Assembly: GCA_013397455.1 (NCBI GenBank)
Contig: VYZB01000056.1
Coordinates: forward strand, 867,993 to 931,992
DNA: 64,000 bases
Reading direction: 5' to 3'
Origin: Crotophaga sulcirostris
Taxonomy: Eukaryota; Chordata; Aves; Cuculiformes; Crotophagidae
The notes under the pieces were generated by a model. That model was not told the origin of the DNA and did not search any database. It was given only the letters and a program-made list of their open reading frames with translations. Of this stretch, positions 52,531 to 64,000 are shown piece after piece (the stretch's first letter is position 1; the number at the start of each line of letters is the position of its first letter). The position numbers and the translations under genes are program-made.

Positions 52531-55500
52531 CTTTGTAAGGGGGCATTTCTGCCCAAGCTGCCTATAAATTGTACGTTGTTAGTGGATTGATGCTCTCTAG
52601 CTTCATCTGCACAGTGCTTCACGCCAAAACCACGAGACTGCAGGTCTTCAATCGTAAAGAGAAAAGTAATCAATAAGCCTGGGCAGCTTGTGACGCTCAA
52701 TGACAGATTTTCACTGCCTGTGTGGCTATATTTTAATTTAGCCAAAAATAGTTAACACCGCACTTGCATGCAAAAAGAAGTCATCTGCTTCCTATCTAAT
52801 GTGTAATTCAATAATTCCTATAATTGATCTTCATTGACAGTTTATGCAGGCTCACTCACCCACACTGCACATATTGTGCTTCCTGACATAATTCCCAACA
52901 TAGACTATGATATTTCAACAGAGGAAGCTTGTTAAATCAGGTCAAACAAAATAAAGAATCAGAATCTGCTGCAAGTCCTTGCAGCTGTCTCTCTTTTCAC
53001 CTTCTCCCCCCACCAGAACCAAAAGAAACTCAACTACTGGGTTGTTGTAATGGGCCAAAACCCACAAAAACCAGTTTTGTTAAATGTTAATAGGCTTGAG
53101 AAGAAAAATACATCACCTTTTTTTTCCCTGGATGCTGGACAATTAGTGTTGGTCAGACATAACTGCCAGTCTTTATTGTTTCCACCTGGTTTGATTTTGC
53201 CAGGAAGTGTGATATATATTCTAATGATCTCCTGAATTAAAAGAATTCTAAATCAGTTCCCAATTGATAAGATGCTATTTCTGAGATAGGCCAATAAAGG
53301 ACATTTTCTCTCACAGAAAAAGCAACACAGGAATTATGGAGGTGACAATGGGTCTTCAGGTGTCTGAAAGAGTAATAAGCCATTTCAGGGACACACAAAC
53401 AATAGATGCATTTTCCAATTACAATAATTGTAAATAAAGAGGAACATAACATTTCTGTTTTATGAACACAATCACTTGCCTGGCTGGCATTCTCCAGCTC
53501 TTTCAAATCACTCTCATTCTCCAAAGAACTGAGATATAGGAAGAATTTCACAGACTAACGACTAATAGATACAGTTAATGGCAGGAGAAAGCCAGAGAAA
53601 GTTAAATGGAAACATGCTAAAATACTAGACATAAAAGGCTGGAAGATCATTGCCAGAGCATATCCTAGCACAGGTGAACACCCTGGTTTGATTTTCTATA
53701 AACACAAAGAAAACTCCAGCTTTTTAAACAAAGCATTATTTGAAGCTCAGAGCAAGGCATTTTTCCAAAGATGTATATTCCTTTATTACAGATCCTCTTT
53801 CTAACTGTAAGACCTAATTCTATAGCGGTTGAGCAAATGATACCCATAAATAACCTCCTTCACCCACAAGCTGGGGGTAGACTCTTAAGCTAACTGCCGA
53901 CTGTGCTGCTGAATGGTTTTCCAATTTCTGATGGCTATAACACTTCAGGTTAGTTACGCTACACCTTATTGAGCTACTATGTCATCAGGAGAATAAGGGA
54001 AGCAACCAAGGGTGACACATGTACAGATGCAATAAAAATCACAGTAGCCCGCTCTTACCGTTCACGCCCACAGCAAGTTCCTAGGGAGGCTTCCACAGGG
54101 GAGAAGGATGCTGGTGTGCTCCAAAGAGTGAGACAGTATTTCATGAGCTCTGCAGACGCATCATTTTATGAGGAAGCATCTTCTTTTTCCCACAGAGCAA
54201 CTTCTGAAACACTAAACAAACAAAAACACTTGAAGGGCAAACCCATAAACGTTTCAGTTATTTGTATATAGGTTATTCTTTTGGAGTTTAAAAAAAAAAG
54301 AGTAAAACTGACAAAGCAAGTATCTTACCTGTCACTGACCCTGAAGAGCACAAAGCTGACCCAAGGAGTAGCAAGGATTACTAATGCTGAGCCAGACCAT
54401 GCGGCACAGGCAAGCCATACAGCCTCTGTTAGGGGGATATTCAGTAATGCTTTAGAAGGTCATTGCTTCCCTCCCTTTTGGCCTTTTCTGAAATTTCTTC
54501 ACTTGAACATAAATTTGAGGAAACAATATTCATCTGTCTGTGCAATGTCCTTGAATCAAAACAGTGAGGGAAAATATAAAAGTTAATTAAATTCTTCACA
54601 TAGGACTACATCTGATACTAACATAAAAGAGGATGACTAAAATAGGCAAAAATTAGATTCATTTAAAGCAAGATGTTCTTTTAATAGTAAAGTGTTTCTG
54701 AAAGAAACCGGAGACCCAAGTACGTGGGGGAAGATGCAAACTAGCCCACAGCACTGAAATAACACACATGTGACTTTTGATGACTCCTCTCTTCCTGCCC
54801 ATCAAGACTGATTTCACGTGGCTCAAAAGATCTTGAAGTTTTATAAAACAACCTGATCTCCAAGAGAGAGGAGAATCACAATCCAAAGCAAGACAGGTAT
54901 GAAAGGGCAGTCAACCAAACCAAGCCCTGCTGAAGACACTGAATTGCTATGGAGTTTTACCTCTGCATCTAAGATGAAAGGCCATCAAGTACACAAAATA
55001 TGCACACTATCTCTATATCCTTTTATAACAGCATGTCGAAGTATTCATCAATCCCAGTGAAGAATATTTGCCTTCACGTTTGTCACATCTCGCATTTGTC
55101 ACGTTGCAGGTCATGCTGCTTTCACACACCCCATGGGAGAAGTTCACCATGAACTCAGACTGGGGCTGCTCTCAATGTTCATAAATGTCACTTCCGATGA
55201 GACTGAGCTTGCCTGGCCTCTGCAGGCATGGGATGCTAAAAGAAAAATATAAAATGGGAAACAAGAATAGAAGATACTTTGTTAAGGTAATGTTCATATC
55301 TGAATTTCACCCCCATATAGATCATGCGTGGGTGAATATTAAATTTAAGCAGTTAATGCTGAATGTGTTAGTGACAAATATGGTCTATGTACTTCCTAAA
55401 ATGTCTAGAAGTATGCAAAGTAATAATATGGAAAAGGCAAGGCAGAAAGACAAAGGAAACTTTTAATCTTAAGGTTTATTTTTAGGTCATATATTGAATG

Positions 55501-58500
55501 AAGGACTGGCTTTTCCATAAAACACCCACATGCGTGCAGCAGAGCAAAATTCTGATGAACGTGATACTCGGTATCACAGCTTTCTCTGTGGTTGTTTTTT
55601 TTCATATAATGCAGCCAGTTAATTAGATCTCCTCTGATCAATCATTGAATTACCACTTCAAAAGGCATTATGATATGATGAGAGTGCCTTGCAGCAGTTA
55701 AACACTTTGATTTTTCTGTCCTAACACATTTACAGCCAGTGTGAACTAGGGCCTCCCAACAAGAATAAAGAAATACTTTTTAAAATTAGAAGGACAGTTT
55801 AAAAACTGACCAGTAAAGTTATTGTAATACAGATTCACTTTCTCCCCTTCTCCTTTCTGGTATTTAAGACTAATCCCTTTCGCGTTTTCCATGTGTCTTA
55901 CGTTTTGATCTCAAGCTCTTTGGAGCTGTGACCTTCTCTCTTTTGCTCGTGTTCTGTTCAGCTCATTTAATACCATCACCATTACACATTTTGTGACTTC
56001 AGCTGTGGTAGAGTGTCACCTTCCTTGATCCTCAAAAATCTGTCTCAAAAATCAACTAAGTGTAGTCATTACAGGAAGATACTAAAGGATCTCTCTTGTT
56101 TTTCTATTGCAAGTTTGCTCTTGAAGAGAAATTGGGATCTAAGGGTTAAGACTGTAAGTCACAACTTCAACGTGAGCCTGGCATGGGGACTGCTGGCTGG
56201 CTACTGCCCTGGCTTCTCTTCATCTCGCTGTGAAAGGGGCACAGGAATTACAGGGCAGTGTTACCCCAAGATTTGCCTCATTATATTTTCTATAAAGAGC
56301 ATTGGACCCCTTGGAAAGAAAACAGCATGGGAAGACATGATATGTAGTTTTTGGAAAAGTCTGGTTTTGTTGCCTCTCCGAAAGCAGATGACATTGCATG
56401 TGTAGTATTCAGGAATCTATGCATAGTGCTGTACCAAGGAGTTCTTATGCTAGCAGTAAAGCAGACAAATCAAACAAGCTTCCAAAGTCATGCTTCTGTT
56501 AGTGATACAAGTCCCCGAATGAGGAGAAAAGATGCTTAATGGTTTTCAGCAGTATAAATTATGGAAAATAATTTATTCGTTAATCCTAAAGAAAGTCACT
56601 TGCCAGATGAAAGAGAGCTGAACGGTAGTACAGGAAGTTCTGCAGCTGCCTTTCCAGCAGGATAGTGCAGTCTGCAGGTAATTAAACAACAGAAACCAAA
56701 CTCCAACATCCAATGGTAGGTCTTAGCTATTTTTTGGGAATTCTTTTTCCCTTGAAAACACTTATATGTAAATATAAGCTTAAAAACAGAAATTACTCAC
56801 AAGTTTTATTTCATTGTGAATTGTTCTCATATAGCAATATACAACCATATTTGTAAAAAACCCAAATCTCTTCCTGCCAACCGAAGCTGACCTGCAGTCT
56901 TACAAAGCCTGCTGTTCTGAATTAGAATGCACTACCTGTAACGTGGGCAGCAGGCCCCCGAGAGATGATACACCAGTCTGGCAACTCTCCACTCTGTGAA
57001 GCAGAAAGGTGCTGACAAACTGCAGGGTATTTAGAAACCAGCAATGAGAATGAGAAGGCAGAGGATTTTCATTTTTCTGGAGAGATTACGACCTGGGTAT
57101 TTTTATAGCAAGGTTGATTACAATCCCCAAATTAAACCTACTACTCAGACAGGGAAATGAATTATCACCTGGCAGCTCTTTTCCTAGTAGCATTCCCCGT
57201 GGCCAAGCCAGTAGAAGCAAGACAGATTTCCAGTTGCCCTCCACAGCCAAGAGGAGGAGAGGTCCCTGCAAAGCCACTTCTCCTGGAGCCTGGGGAGGCT
57301 GATGTCCCTGAGCGTCCCCTGTCCTGTGGAGTTCACAGCCACTACTTCACTTTCTGAAAGCTATTTCAGGAGGAATGGGCATTTTGAATAGAAGCCACTT
57401 GGACTTCTCAGAGTTAAATATTAAGAAGTTTAGTTACTTCTTTCATTCCTTTTTCAATGTTGATTTCTTTCTGAACACCTTTTTCAATGCAGAGGACTCT
57501 TTCTCATGAGCTAGTTATTTAGTAAATACCACAAAGCCATTTTGTATTTAGTCAATATTAAGAAGGAACACCTATCTTTTCCAGCTTGAACTGATATGGG
57601 CAAGGCAAAAACCAGGAACGTTTCTAGATATGGTCCTGTTACCAGAACATACACACTGATAGATATCTCACCCTACCTGACCTCTGCATCTGGGTGCCAA
57701 AAATATCGGGCATTTAACTTGAGGCTTAAGATAAACATGTATAGGGTAGCAACGCTCTTTTTTTGTAACTGAACTGTTTAAAAGAAACAGAAATAAAGAA
57801 AACACAGTTTGAAAGTATGAAAAAGTAGAAGGGTGCTGGGCAATAGCACTGACTAACTCATGCTAATACAGGGTCCCACAACCATGCAGACTGAGATTCA
57901 GCTAACGAGAAGCAACTTAATTACTTCTGTTTGATGGGTTCCCACCCACATGTTTATCGTAGTTCACGCTCTTGAAAAATGCTGCAGAAACAGCTCTGGG
58001 GTTGAAAGGCTGCTCATCTCATAGGTAATGGGTGCTGCAAAAACTCTTTCTGAAAGCTTCTGTTTTGCACATATCCACAATGCCACCACCATATTTTCTG
58101 GCTCCTAATGATGTGACAATTCAGGCTTTATGATTTTTTTTTCCAATGCTTAAGATTAATAAATAAGGGGACCACTTCATACTCATTGAAAGGGTGGGTT
58201 TTCTGTGGACAAAATACCCCAAACCAAAACCCCCGTGAGGCTGCCCATTCCTTTATATTAAGGCAAGGTACAAGCAGTAGATGGGGAGGAAACTCAAACT
58301 CTGTTGCACAAAGCCCCTCTGAAATGTTTAAATGATTGAACAGGAGCATGAGGTTTTTCTATCAGATTGTCAGTCTCGTCGTGCCCAGTCCCCCATAAAT
58401 CTTGGTATCATGACAAAAGGACACATCCTTCCTGCCACAGCCACATGCAGCTTTGGCCACAGCACAGCCAGGGCAAGGTTTTTGGAGCTCATGAGCCCTG

Positions 58501-60708
58501 CAGATGGAACACAGAAATATTCTCCAAATCTGGCAAGGTTGGCAAGGGGGTCACCTAAACACAGGCTGGAATAAATTCATCTTCAGTTGTGCATATCCAG
58601 TGATCACTAATGAGGGCCAACAACTGAGCAGATCCTGCACGGATCTGAAGGTGCTAGCATGTGCACCAAATGGTTAATAGGCCCTAAGGATCAGCAATTA
58701 CACAAATAAACATATAGCTAATTAAAAAAATGTTATCCTTACTTTTTACTTTCAAACTTCTTGTTCCCAAGAAGTGAATCAGGCCTCCCGTCAGATAATT
58801 TATAGAATACCAGTTTCCATAACAACATAATTGCTCAATGAAGCTAAAATACCTGGTAAAGCTGCCCTTATCATGAAACCGTTGACCATACCAGTGAGTG
58901 AAGGAGGCTGCATTACAGCCAAGATTTCTTCATGTCAACATGGCCAATTACAATCCAATAACACTGGACCAAAGACCATCGTTTCCAACGTGAGTCAGTA
59001 CAAAGTGCAGCACATAGAGAAAAAGCAGATTAATATGGTAGTGAACAAATATTTTTCCCCACAGCAAAGCACAAAGTCACATCTGATCATTTAATGGTTA
59101 CAGAATTCCACGGCCAACACCATGACAGGTAATTTTAGGACCTAATGGTTTCCTATAGAGAAATGCAAGCAAGAACATCTCACTCAGTTTGTTTCTTCAT
59201 ATGAGCAAAGGCATAGGCTCCTTTTCCTTTTTAATAGAAGCGTTTGTTCCACAAAGACTTGTCAAACTTTGTCATGTTGTAAGATTCAAGAGGGAGTAAC
59301 CCACACCCACTGCTAAAAACACCTACTTCATTAAAACCAAAAACCAGCCCTAGTCTAGATGCAGATCTACATCCTTACTCCTTCTGTGGACTGCAGGAGC
59401 AGCAAGCCCAGGGCCAGGTTTCTGTGGAAATGCTCAAGCCCCAAACCTCTCAAGTAGGTCTGCAGTGCCCACCCTGTATGGCCCCATCCCAGGTCTAGCA
59501 CAATGCTGAAGGCACACGGTGGCAATGTCTGCAGCTGGCACAGAATTATGTGAGGACAGGAGCCCTCCTCAGTAAATGTTGGAGAATTGTCCCAGTAAGA
59601 GGGAGACAGCTTGGACTCTGTCTGCTTCCAAAGCCTACCTGGGGCATGGCAATTTGAGAAGGAGCCCTAGGTGTAAAGTGGCATGGATGTCATATGGCTG
59701 GTCAGGGCCAGGTGTGAAGCAAAGTCAAATTGCCGGTGTGGTACCCAAACAAATCAAGCTGGCCTGAAATATCGGCCATGCAACTCCACAGGCTCCAGAG
59801 TAGTTCTGCCTGTTCCCAGCACGGTCAGCTTTGTTCTGGAGAGAACGTTTCCAAACTTCACACTCCAAAGCAACTGCAAGCTGTAGTACAAAGTGTTTAC
59901 ATCTCTAACTCATAGATGTCTCAGCGTGATACTCATACATGCCATATAACAAGTCAAAGCTATTATCCTTTTCTTTTCCCTTTGTTCTCACAGGCAGGCA
60001 GTAGGGTGAGCACAGTATGGTGTCAGCTCTGTCCTTAGGCACTCCTGAGTCACCAGGCCATGCCTTATACCCTTGGCAGTCAAGGGATTTTTCCCCTGAC
60101 TTGGATGTTATGAGTCACCTTGGTGGATGAGGGCTTTTTCTGCTCTAACTGTTGTAATACTGATAACCCTGGGAAACAGCAGACAGGCTGGGAACTCTGT
60201 GGGGATCTTGAGCCTTGGGAAGAATCAGGATTGTCTTTTATTTTACTACATGTTGCCTGGCTAACACGCTAACAGCTTTCTTTTCCCTTCTGTTTAACCA
60301 GAAATTTCTGTTTTCCCTTACCAACCTCTGCAAATACACTTTCCCATCTTGTATTTCCTCTATCCAGTACCAGGGAAAACCTGGGCATACACACACCAGA
60401 TAGCTTTGGACATTACAGAAGCAAAGAGAAAAAAAAAAAGGTCACCCATGAGTCTTATCTCTGGCTTTGCAGTTCTGGCCTGCTTCAAAAGCAAGACACG
60501 TATTTCCTTTAATTATTCATTTGGGTAACTGCAAACTCTGAGCAAACTCTTTTAGGCTGCCTGCTCCTCTTGCAGCAGCAGGAGACTGCAATACACTGAA
60601 ACACCTCAGCACAGAGGTACACAAACAACCAGAATAACCAAAACATTTGTCAGAAACGAAGTGCAGTAAAGCAAAGAGAAAAATAAAGCAATTAATCATT
60701 CAAAAAGA

Positions 60709-60722
60709 TGAGAGAGAGAGAG
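60709..60722. repeat. (GA)n microsatellite
   Basis: Short run of GA repeats, intergenic. Confidence 0.8.
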
Positions 60723-60962
60723 TGAGCATGGCAAAAGAAACCTGATAGCTTGTGCCACCTCCCCTGGAAGACTGTCAGCCCACTGACAGGAAGATTAAGG
60801 ATGGTGATGGGAATTCCTCTCACCACAGCCAGCTTTAAAAGCATAGGACAATAATCTACTTTTACAGGTATGGCTGTGGCTTTCCCGCACGCGTCTTTTT
60901 CTCCCCTTACTCTAAATAAAAAAGGATGAGCCCTTGCAGTGTTTGTTTTCTGAGCGCTGCCC

Positions 60963-61476
60963 TCACAGCCAAGGTGAAAGTATTGATTGAAGCACTTGGA
61001 CGTGTATTGGATTTGCGGCTTTTCTGATGTGTGAAAAATGTTTTGTCCTGCCTAACTCATACAGTCCTACATACTCTGGTATTTTGGTGTAACCGCCAAA
61101 GGTCCAGACCTTCTGCCACCCTTCCTTTGTGAAGAGACCAGCCAGTGAAATCCCTGGAAGGCAGAATACTGGTTTCAAAGCATCGGTTTTACCAATATAC
61201 TTGACATTGGGCTTGAAGAGCCTGCACAGCTTAAAGTTCACCTCTCCTTGACCCTCTGGGGAGAACAATACACATTGCCGTATCCGTAGCTTAAGCTGGA
61301 TCGCCTGTTTCAGTGTCTTCCTCCTTTAGGAACCTCTTTAGCAGAGTGAACTGCACTGGCAGATTGCCCTGAACGCCTCCTTGAGTTAAGTTCTCCAACC
61401 ATCCCCATGGATTATTTACTGAATTGGGTAATTGTGAGATGGAGAAAAGCAAGAAGGGGAAACTACTCAGCCACAA
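60963..61476 (-). pseudogene. Two adjacent minus-strand reading frames of unknown origin
   Basis: Two open stretches on the same strand, in different frames, about 61 and 100 codons, lie end to end (61476-61291, then 61268-60963). They read like protein (for example NNPWGWLENLTQGG, NVKYIGKTDALKPVFCLPG, YTKIPEYVGLYELG) rather than low-complexity sequence, and the frame change would fit a decayed gene. I recognise no family. Retroviral remnant is one possibility given the zinc-knuckle-like frame at 62.7 kb; chance is another. Confidence 0.25.
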
Positions 61477-63600
61477 AGTCAGTGCTGTCCTTTTCCCCCA
61501 TACAGAAGAGAACTTTTTGCTACTTGCTTTTCTTTTACAGCCCTGTAATTTTCACCTAAGCAAGAAAAGAATGATTGCTGCTCTTATAAGCATCTTATAC
61601 CACTCTCTTATACCAATACCATACTCAATACCAGGTCCCTGTGTGCTCAAACCAGTCTGGCCTTTTTTGCATTTTCAGAAAGGGTCATCCCTGTAGTGAT
61701 GTCCATGCTGAAGGATAATTTGCGCCGTACGCACAGGAAACTTCTGCACTGCATGAGCATCAGCTTCTGAAATGCTTGATCTAAACCTCCACAAGAACTA
61801 CCCACTATTCGCAGTTGCTGAGTAGTAAAGTCTCACCTCAGGCTTGAGCAGCGCAATTGAAAAAAAAAACAACAAACAACTTGTGTTTGACTCATTTCCC
61901 TTACTCATTCTTCTTTTTTCTAGGCTGAGGTTCTCCAAAGGACATAACCAAGCCTAACCAGGGGAAGAAGAGCAGAAACAGAAATTGGGTGTCCACCTGT
62001 GGGCAGCAGCAGTATCAGCTCTTAGCTGAAACACACTTTAGCATTCTAATGGATAATGCCACCATCCAACTGTAAAGAAACTGTGTTGTATTCTGAACAG
62101 TTTTTAATGGATATTTGATTGGGATAACACATACAAAATAAAATACTAGTAAAGTAACATACAAAGGAGTTTTAGAAAAACAGCAACCTAATATATTTCT
62201 AAAAAATGAAATCAATAATTCAATTCACAGGACAATGGATTTTTTTTTTTTAAATGGAAGTTAATATAGGTCATGCTGTGAACAAAGCTTTAATCCAAGA
62301 TTGCTCCGGATAACACCGTTATGTTTTGCAGTCAATAGGCCCCAAACAAGCGTTGAGCTTGTATAGATGCCTCACTGCTTCTCCTCTCCATCCAGGCAAT
62401 AGCTTTTTTTCCCTCCCTATCCTAAAAGCTGCAGCTATCGGTTTTGTTTCAGGCTTTGTTTGGGGGATTAAAACCATCTCAATATAATCTCTTTTTGTTT
62501 TATACACTGACAGAGGCATTAGAGATGAAAATTAATGCCACAATGGATTTCATTAATCACACCAGAAGGCTTGGTCTGCTGTAGTGGGCACTTCCAGCAG
62601 AAGGTGCTCACCATCAGTTTAAATATTAAACGCCTTCCTCTGTTTAAATAGTGATGATCAAGTCTGTGAAAGCACAGCTCCCATGTTGGGGCAGGGGGAT
62701 CCTTTTAAAAGGGCCAATACTGTTCAAATCCTCTTGCCTTATGGTGTGTCCTGCTTTCCCACATTGTAAGCATCCGTTGATTGCAAGGACAAAAGGTCTG
62801 GCAAAATCAGTGCCTGGGGGAATTGCTATGAGATAAAGAAGGCACCACCTCTGGGTCATCAACGCAAAAGAAATCATGGTTAAGATAGCCAACGGCTACC
62901 GTTGCAGGATAGGTGCTAGCAGCATGGCATCTGCCTGCTCTTTGGAGAGCAGGTGCTCACATTACAAAAAGCATCACTAGTATTAACTGATGCTGCCAGG
63001 AAAAGGGCTGAGTCCCACTAGCTAGGCTGTTGGGGCACATTGCCCACGGAAGCCTAAGTCCCAGTGGCAGATGGCCAGAGGGAAGTTTGCATTCCCACAA
63101 GTCAGTCTATAACCGTTACAAATAATCAGTAGCTTTCCAGGGCCCCGAGTCTGACATGAGGCAGGAGCCAGCCCTGCTGGACAACTGCATCAACCATCAA
63201 CTGTCCCAGCCAAAAAACATTGTTGGACGGCAATGTTGGGGCAGTTGCATACAGATGAACAAGGTCTAAGTGAATCTTCCGTAGGAGGAAGGAAAGCAAG
63301 CCCTGTGGAAGCCAGGTCTAAAGGAGAAGGCTGTAAAATTCATCATTTCTTGCTGCAGAATCTGGGAGTCAAAAGCCCAAGTTTCCTTAAAAATGCTTTT
63401 GTTGAATTGCTGTTAAAGCCTTGCTTGAAAGCACAATCGGAAATTGAGGAAACGCGGTCTTAGCAAATGTGCCAATATACAGCCTTACTCTGTCTCAGCC
63501 TCCCTCCCGTGGCAAGAAGGAAAACGATTCCTGCATCTAAGGGGGGGAGAAACTCAACGAAACCAAAACTGAAAAAAAACCCCAACTGGTCCTGCCCCCG
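61477..63600. other. Intergenic DNA outside the gag-like frame
   Basis: Apart from the gag-like frame at 62.64-62.89 kb, only T- and A-rich runs (for example 61858-61870, 62240-62252) are seen. No exon or promoter signal recognised. Confidence 0.5.
62644..62892 (-). pseudogene. Possible decayed retroviral gag fragment with incomplete zinc knuckle
   Basis: The frame contains DFARPFVLAINGCLQCGKAGH, resembling the C-x2-C-x4-H part of a retroviral nucleocapsid CCHC knuckle preceded by a typical Phe-Ala-Arg stretch. The fourth ligand is not present at the expected place (Glu instead of Cys), so any knuckle is broken. No neighbouring protease, polymerase or LTR was recognised. Confidence 0.3.
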
Positions 63601-64000
63601 ATAGAGCCTCCTCCCAGTGAGAAAAGCGCGATGAGCAGAGTTCACTACAACTCCCAACGTTCACCGAGGCTGCTTTTTCAGACAAATTTTATCCGGGAAC
63701 ATCCTAAACAACCTTAAATTGAAATCAAGCCCCGGTGGTTGTTGGAAGCTGTAGTCAGCTGTCTAGGAGTGGACTACTGAGGGGAAAGATCCGGGGAGAG
63801 CCAAGAAGAGCCCCACCAGGGATCTGGAGGAGCAGGAAGAAAGCGCTGTGCCCAGTTGGGGTGGTGGTGGTGGTGGTCAAGCTCCCTCCTGGGGCTTTTC
63901 AGGACAACCCCAGTGTTTTTCGCGGGGGGGGGGTGGTTGGCCTGGCTCTGCACAGCAGCAGCAGCGAGGGCTCCGGCGCGCGCACAGCCGCGCGCACACG
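63600..64000. promoter_or_regulatory. GC-rich promoter region of the next gene, with two ZNF143-type sites
   Basis: GC and CpG content rises towards the right edge (for example gcgcgcgcacagccgcgcgc at the end). ACTACAACTCCCA at 63644-63656 on the plus strand matches the ZNF143/SBS core. A second, weaker copy ACTACAGCTTCCAAC is on the minus strand at 63741-63755. In mammals BICDL1 (CCDC64) lies head-to-head with CIT on this side, so it is the likely owner, transcribed rightwards. No coding sequence is visible, so the gene is inferred from synteny only. Confidence 0.6.
63858..63878. repeat. (GGT)n microsatellite near the right-edge promoter
   Basis: Run of ggtggtggtggtggt inside the GC-rich region at the right edge. 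Confidence 0.85.

Larger units (their letters stand above)
46355..60960. other. Intergenic, 14.6 kb without a recognisable gene
   Basis: Between the CIT promoter and the next promoter. ORFs reach at most 130 codons and resemble nothing I know. Only short tandem repeats and AT-rich low-complexity DNA were seen. Enhancers or an unspliced non-coding RNA cannot be excluded by eye. Confidence 0.55.

Noticed and set aside
53969..54271. 100-codon plus-strand ORF in intergenic DNA
   Set aside because: No family resemblance, no splice or promoter context, and a length expected by chance in this much sequence.
59578..59592. 14-base match (ggagaattgtccca) to the right arm of the inverted repeat at 43.88 kb
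   Set aside because: Several 14-base matches are expected by chance in a 64-kb window, and the flanks do not match.

Overview
The window is vertebrate nuclear DNA, almost certainly from a bird. It carries several 3'-truncated CR1 LINE copies with the typical avian 3' tail, a long solo LTR of a kind common in bird genomes, and compact introns. No prokaryotic or organellar genes were seen. One 97-base run of N is an assembly gap.

Minus strand, about 44.1 kb down to position 1: the 5' part of CIT, citron Rho-interacting serine/threonine kinase. I could place 21 consecutive coding exons (numbered 2-22, exon 1 being non-coding). All have GT-AG junctions and matching phases, and together they encode residues 1-902 without a stop. 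They comprise a 32-residue N-terminal segment, the AGC kinase domain with all catalytic motifs, the AGC C-tail with its hydrophobic motif, and roughly the first half of the long coiled coil. The remaining coiled coil, Rho-binding region, C1, PH and CNH domains must lie beyond position 1. The two largest introns (9 and 10, about 7 kb each) separate the kinase exons from the coiled-coil exons. Intron 4 holds a solo LTR antisense to the gene.

43.9-44.3 kb: a CpG island, the presumed CIT promoter. It has E2F-, CCAAT-, CHR-, MYB-, ETS- and Sp1-like motifs, as expected for a G2/M-expressed cytokinesis gene. Just inside the gene (43.73-43.90 kb) lies a small inverted repeat enclosing about 85 bp of degenerate telomere-like hexamers.

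44.3-63.6 kb: about 19 kb in which I find no convincing gene. It has a possible short LTR next to the CpG island, a CR1 tail beside the N gap, short tandem repeats, and weak minus-strand ORFs at 61.0-62.9 kb that may be decayed retroviral sequence.

63.6-64.0 kb: a second GC-rich region with two ZNF143-type motifs in opposite orientation, probably the promoter of the next gene. In mammals the neighbour on this side, head-to-head with CIT, is BICDL1 (CCDC64), but no coding sequence of it is visible here. I found no previously undescribed biological system; the most interesting points are regulatory and structural.
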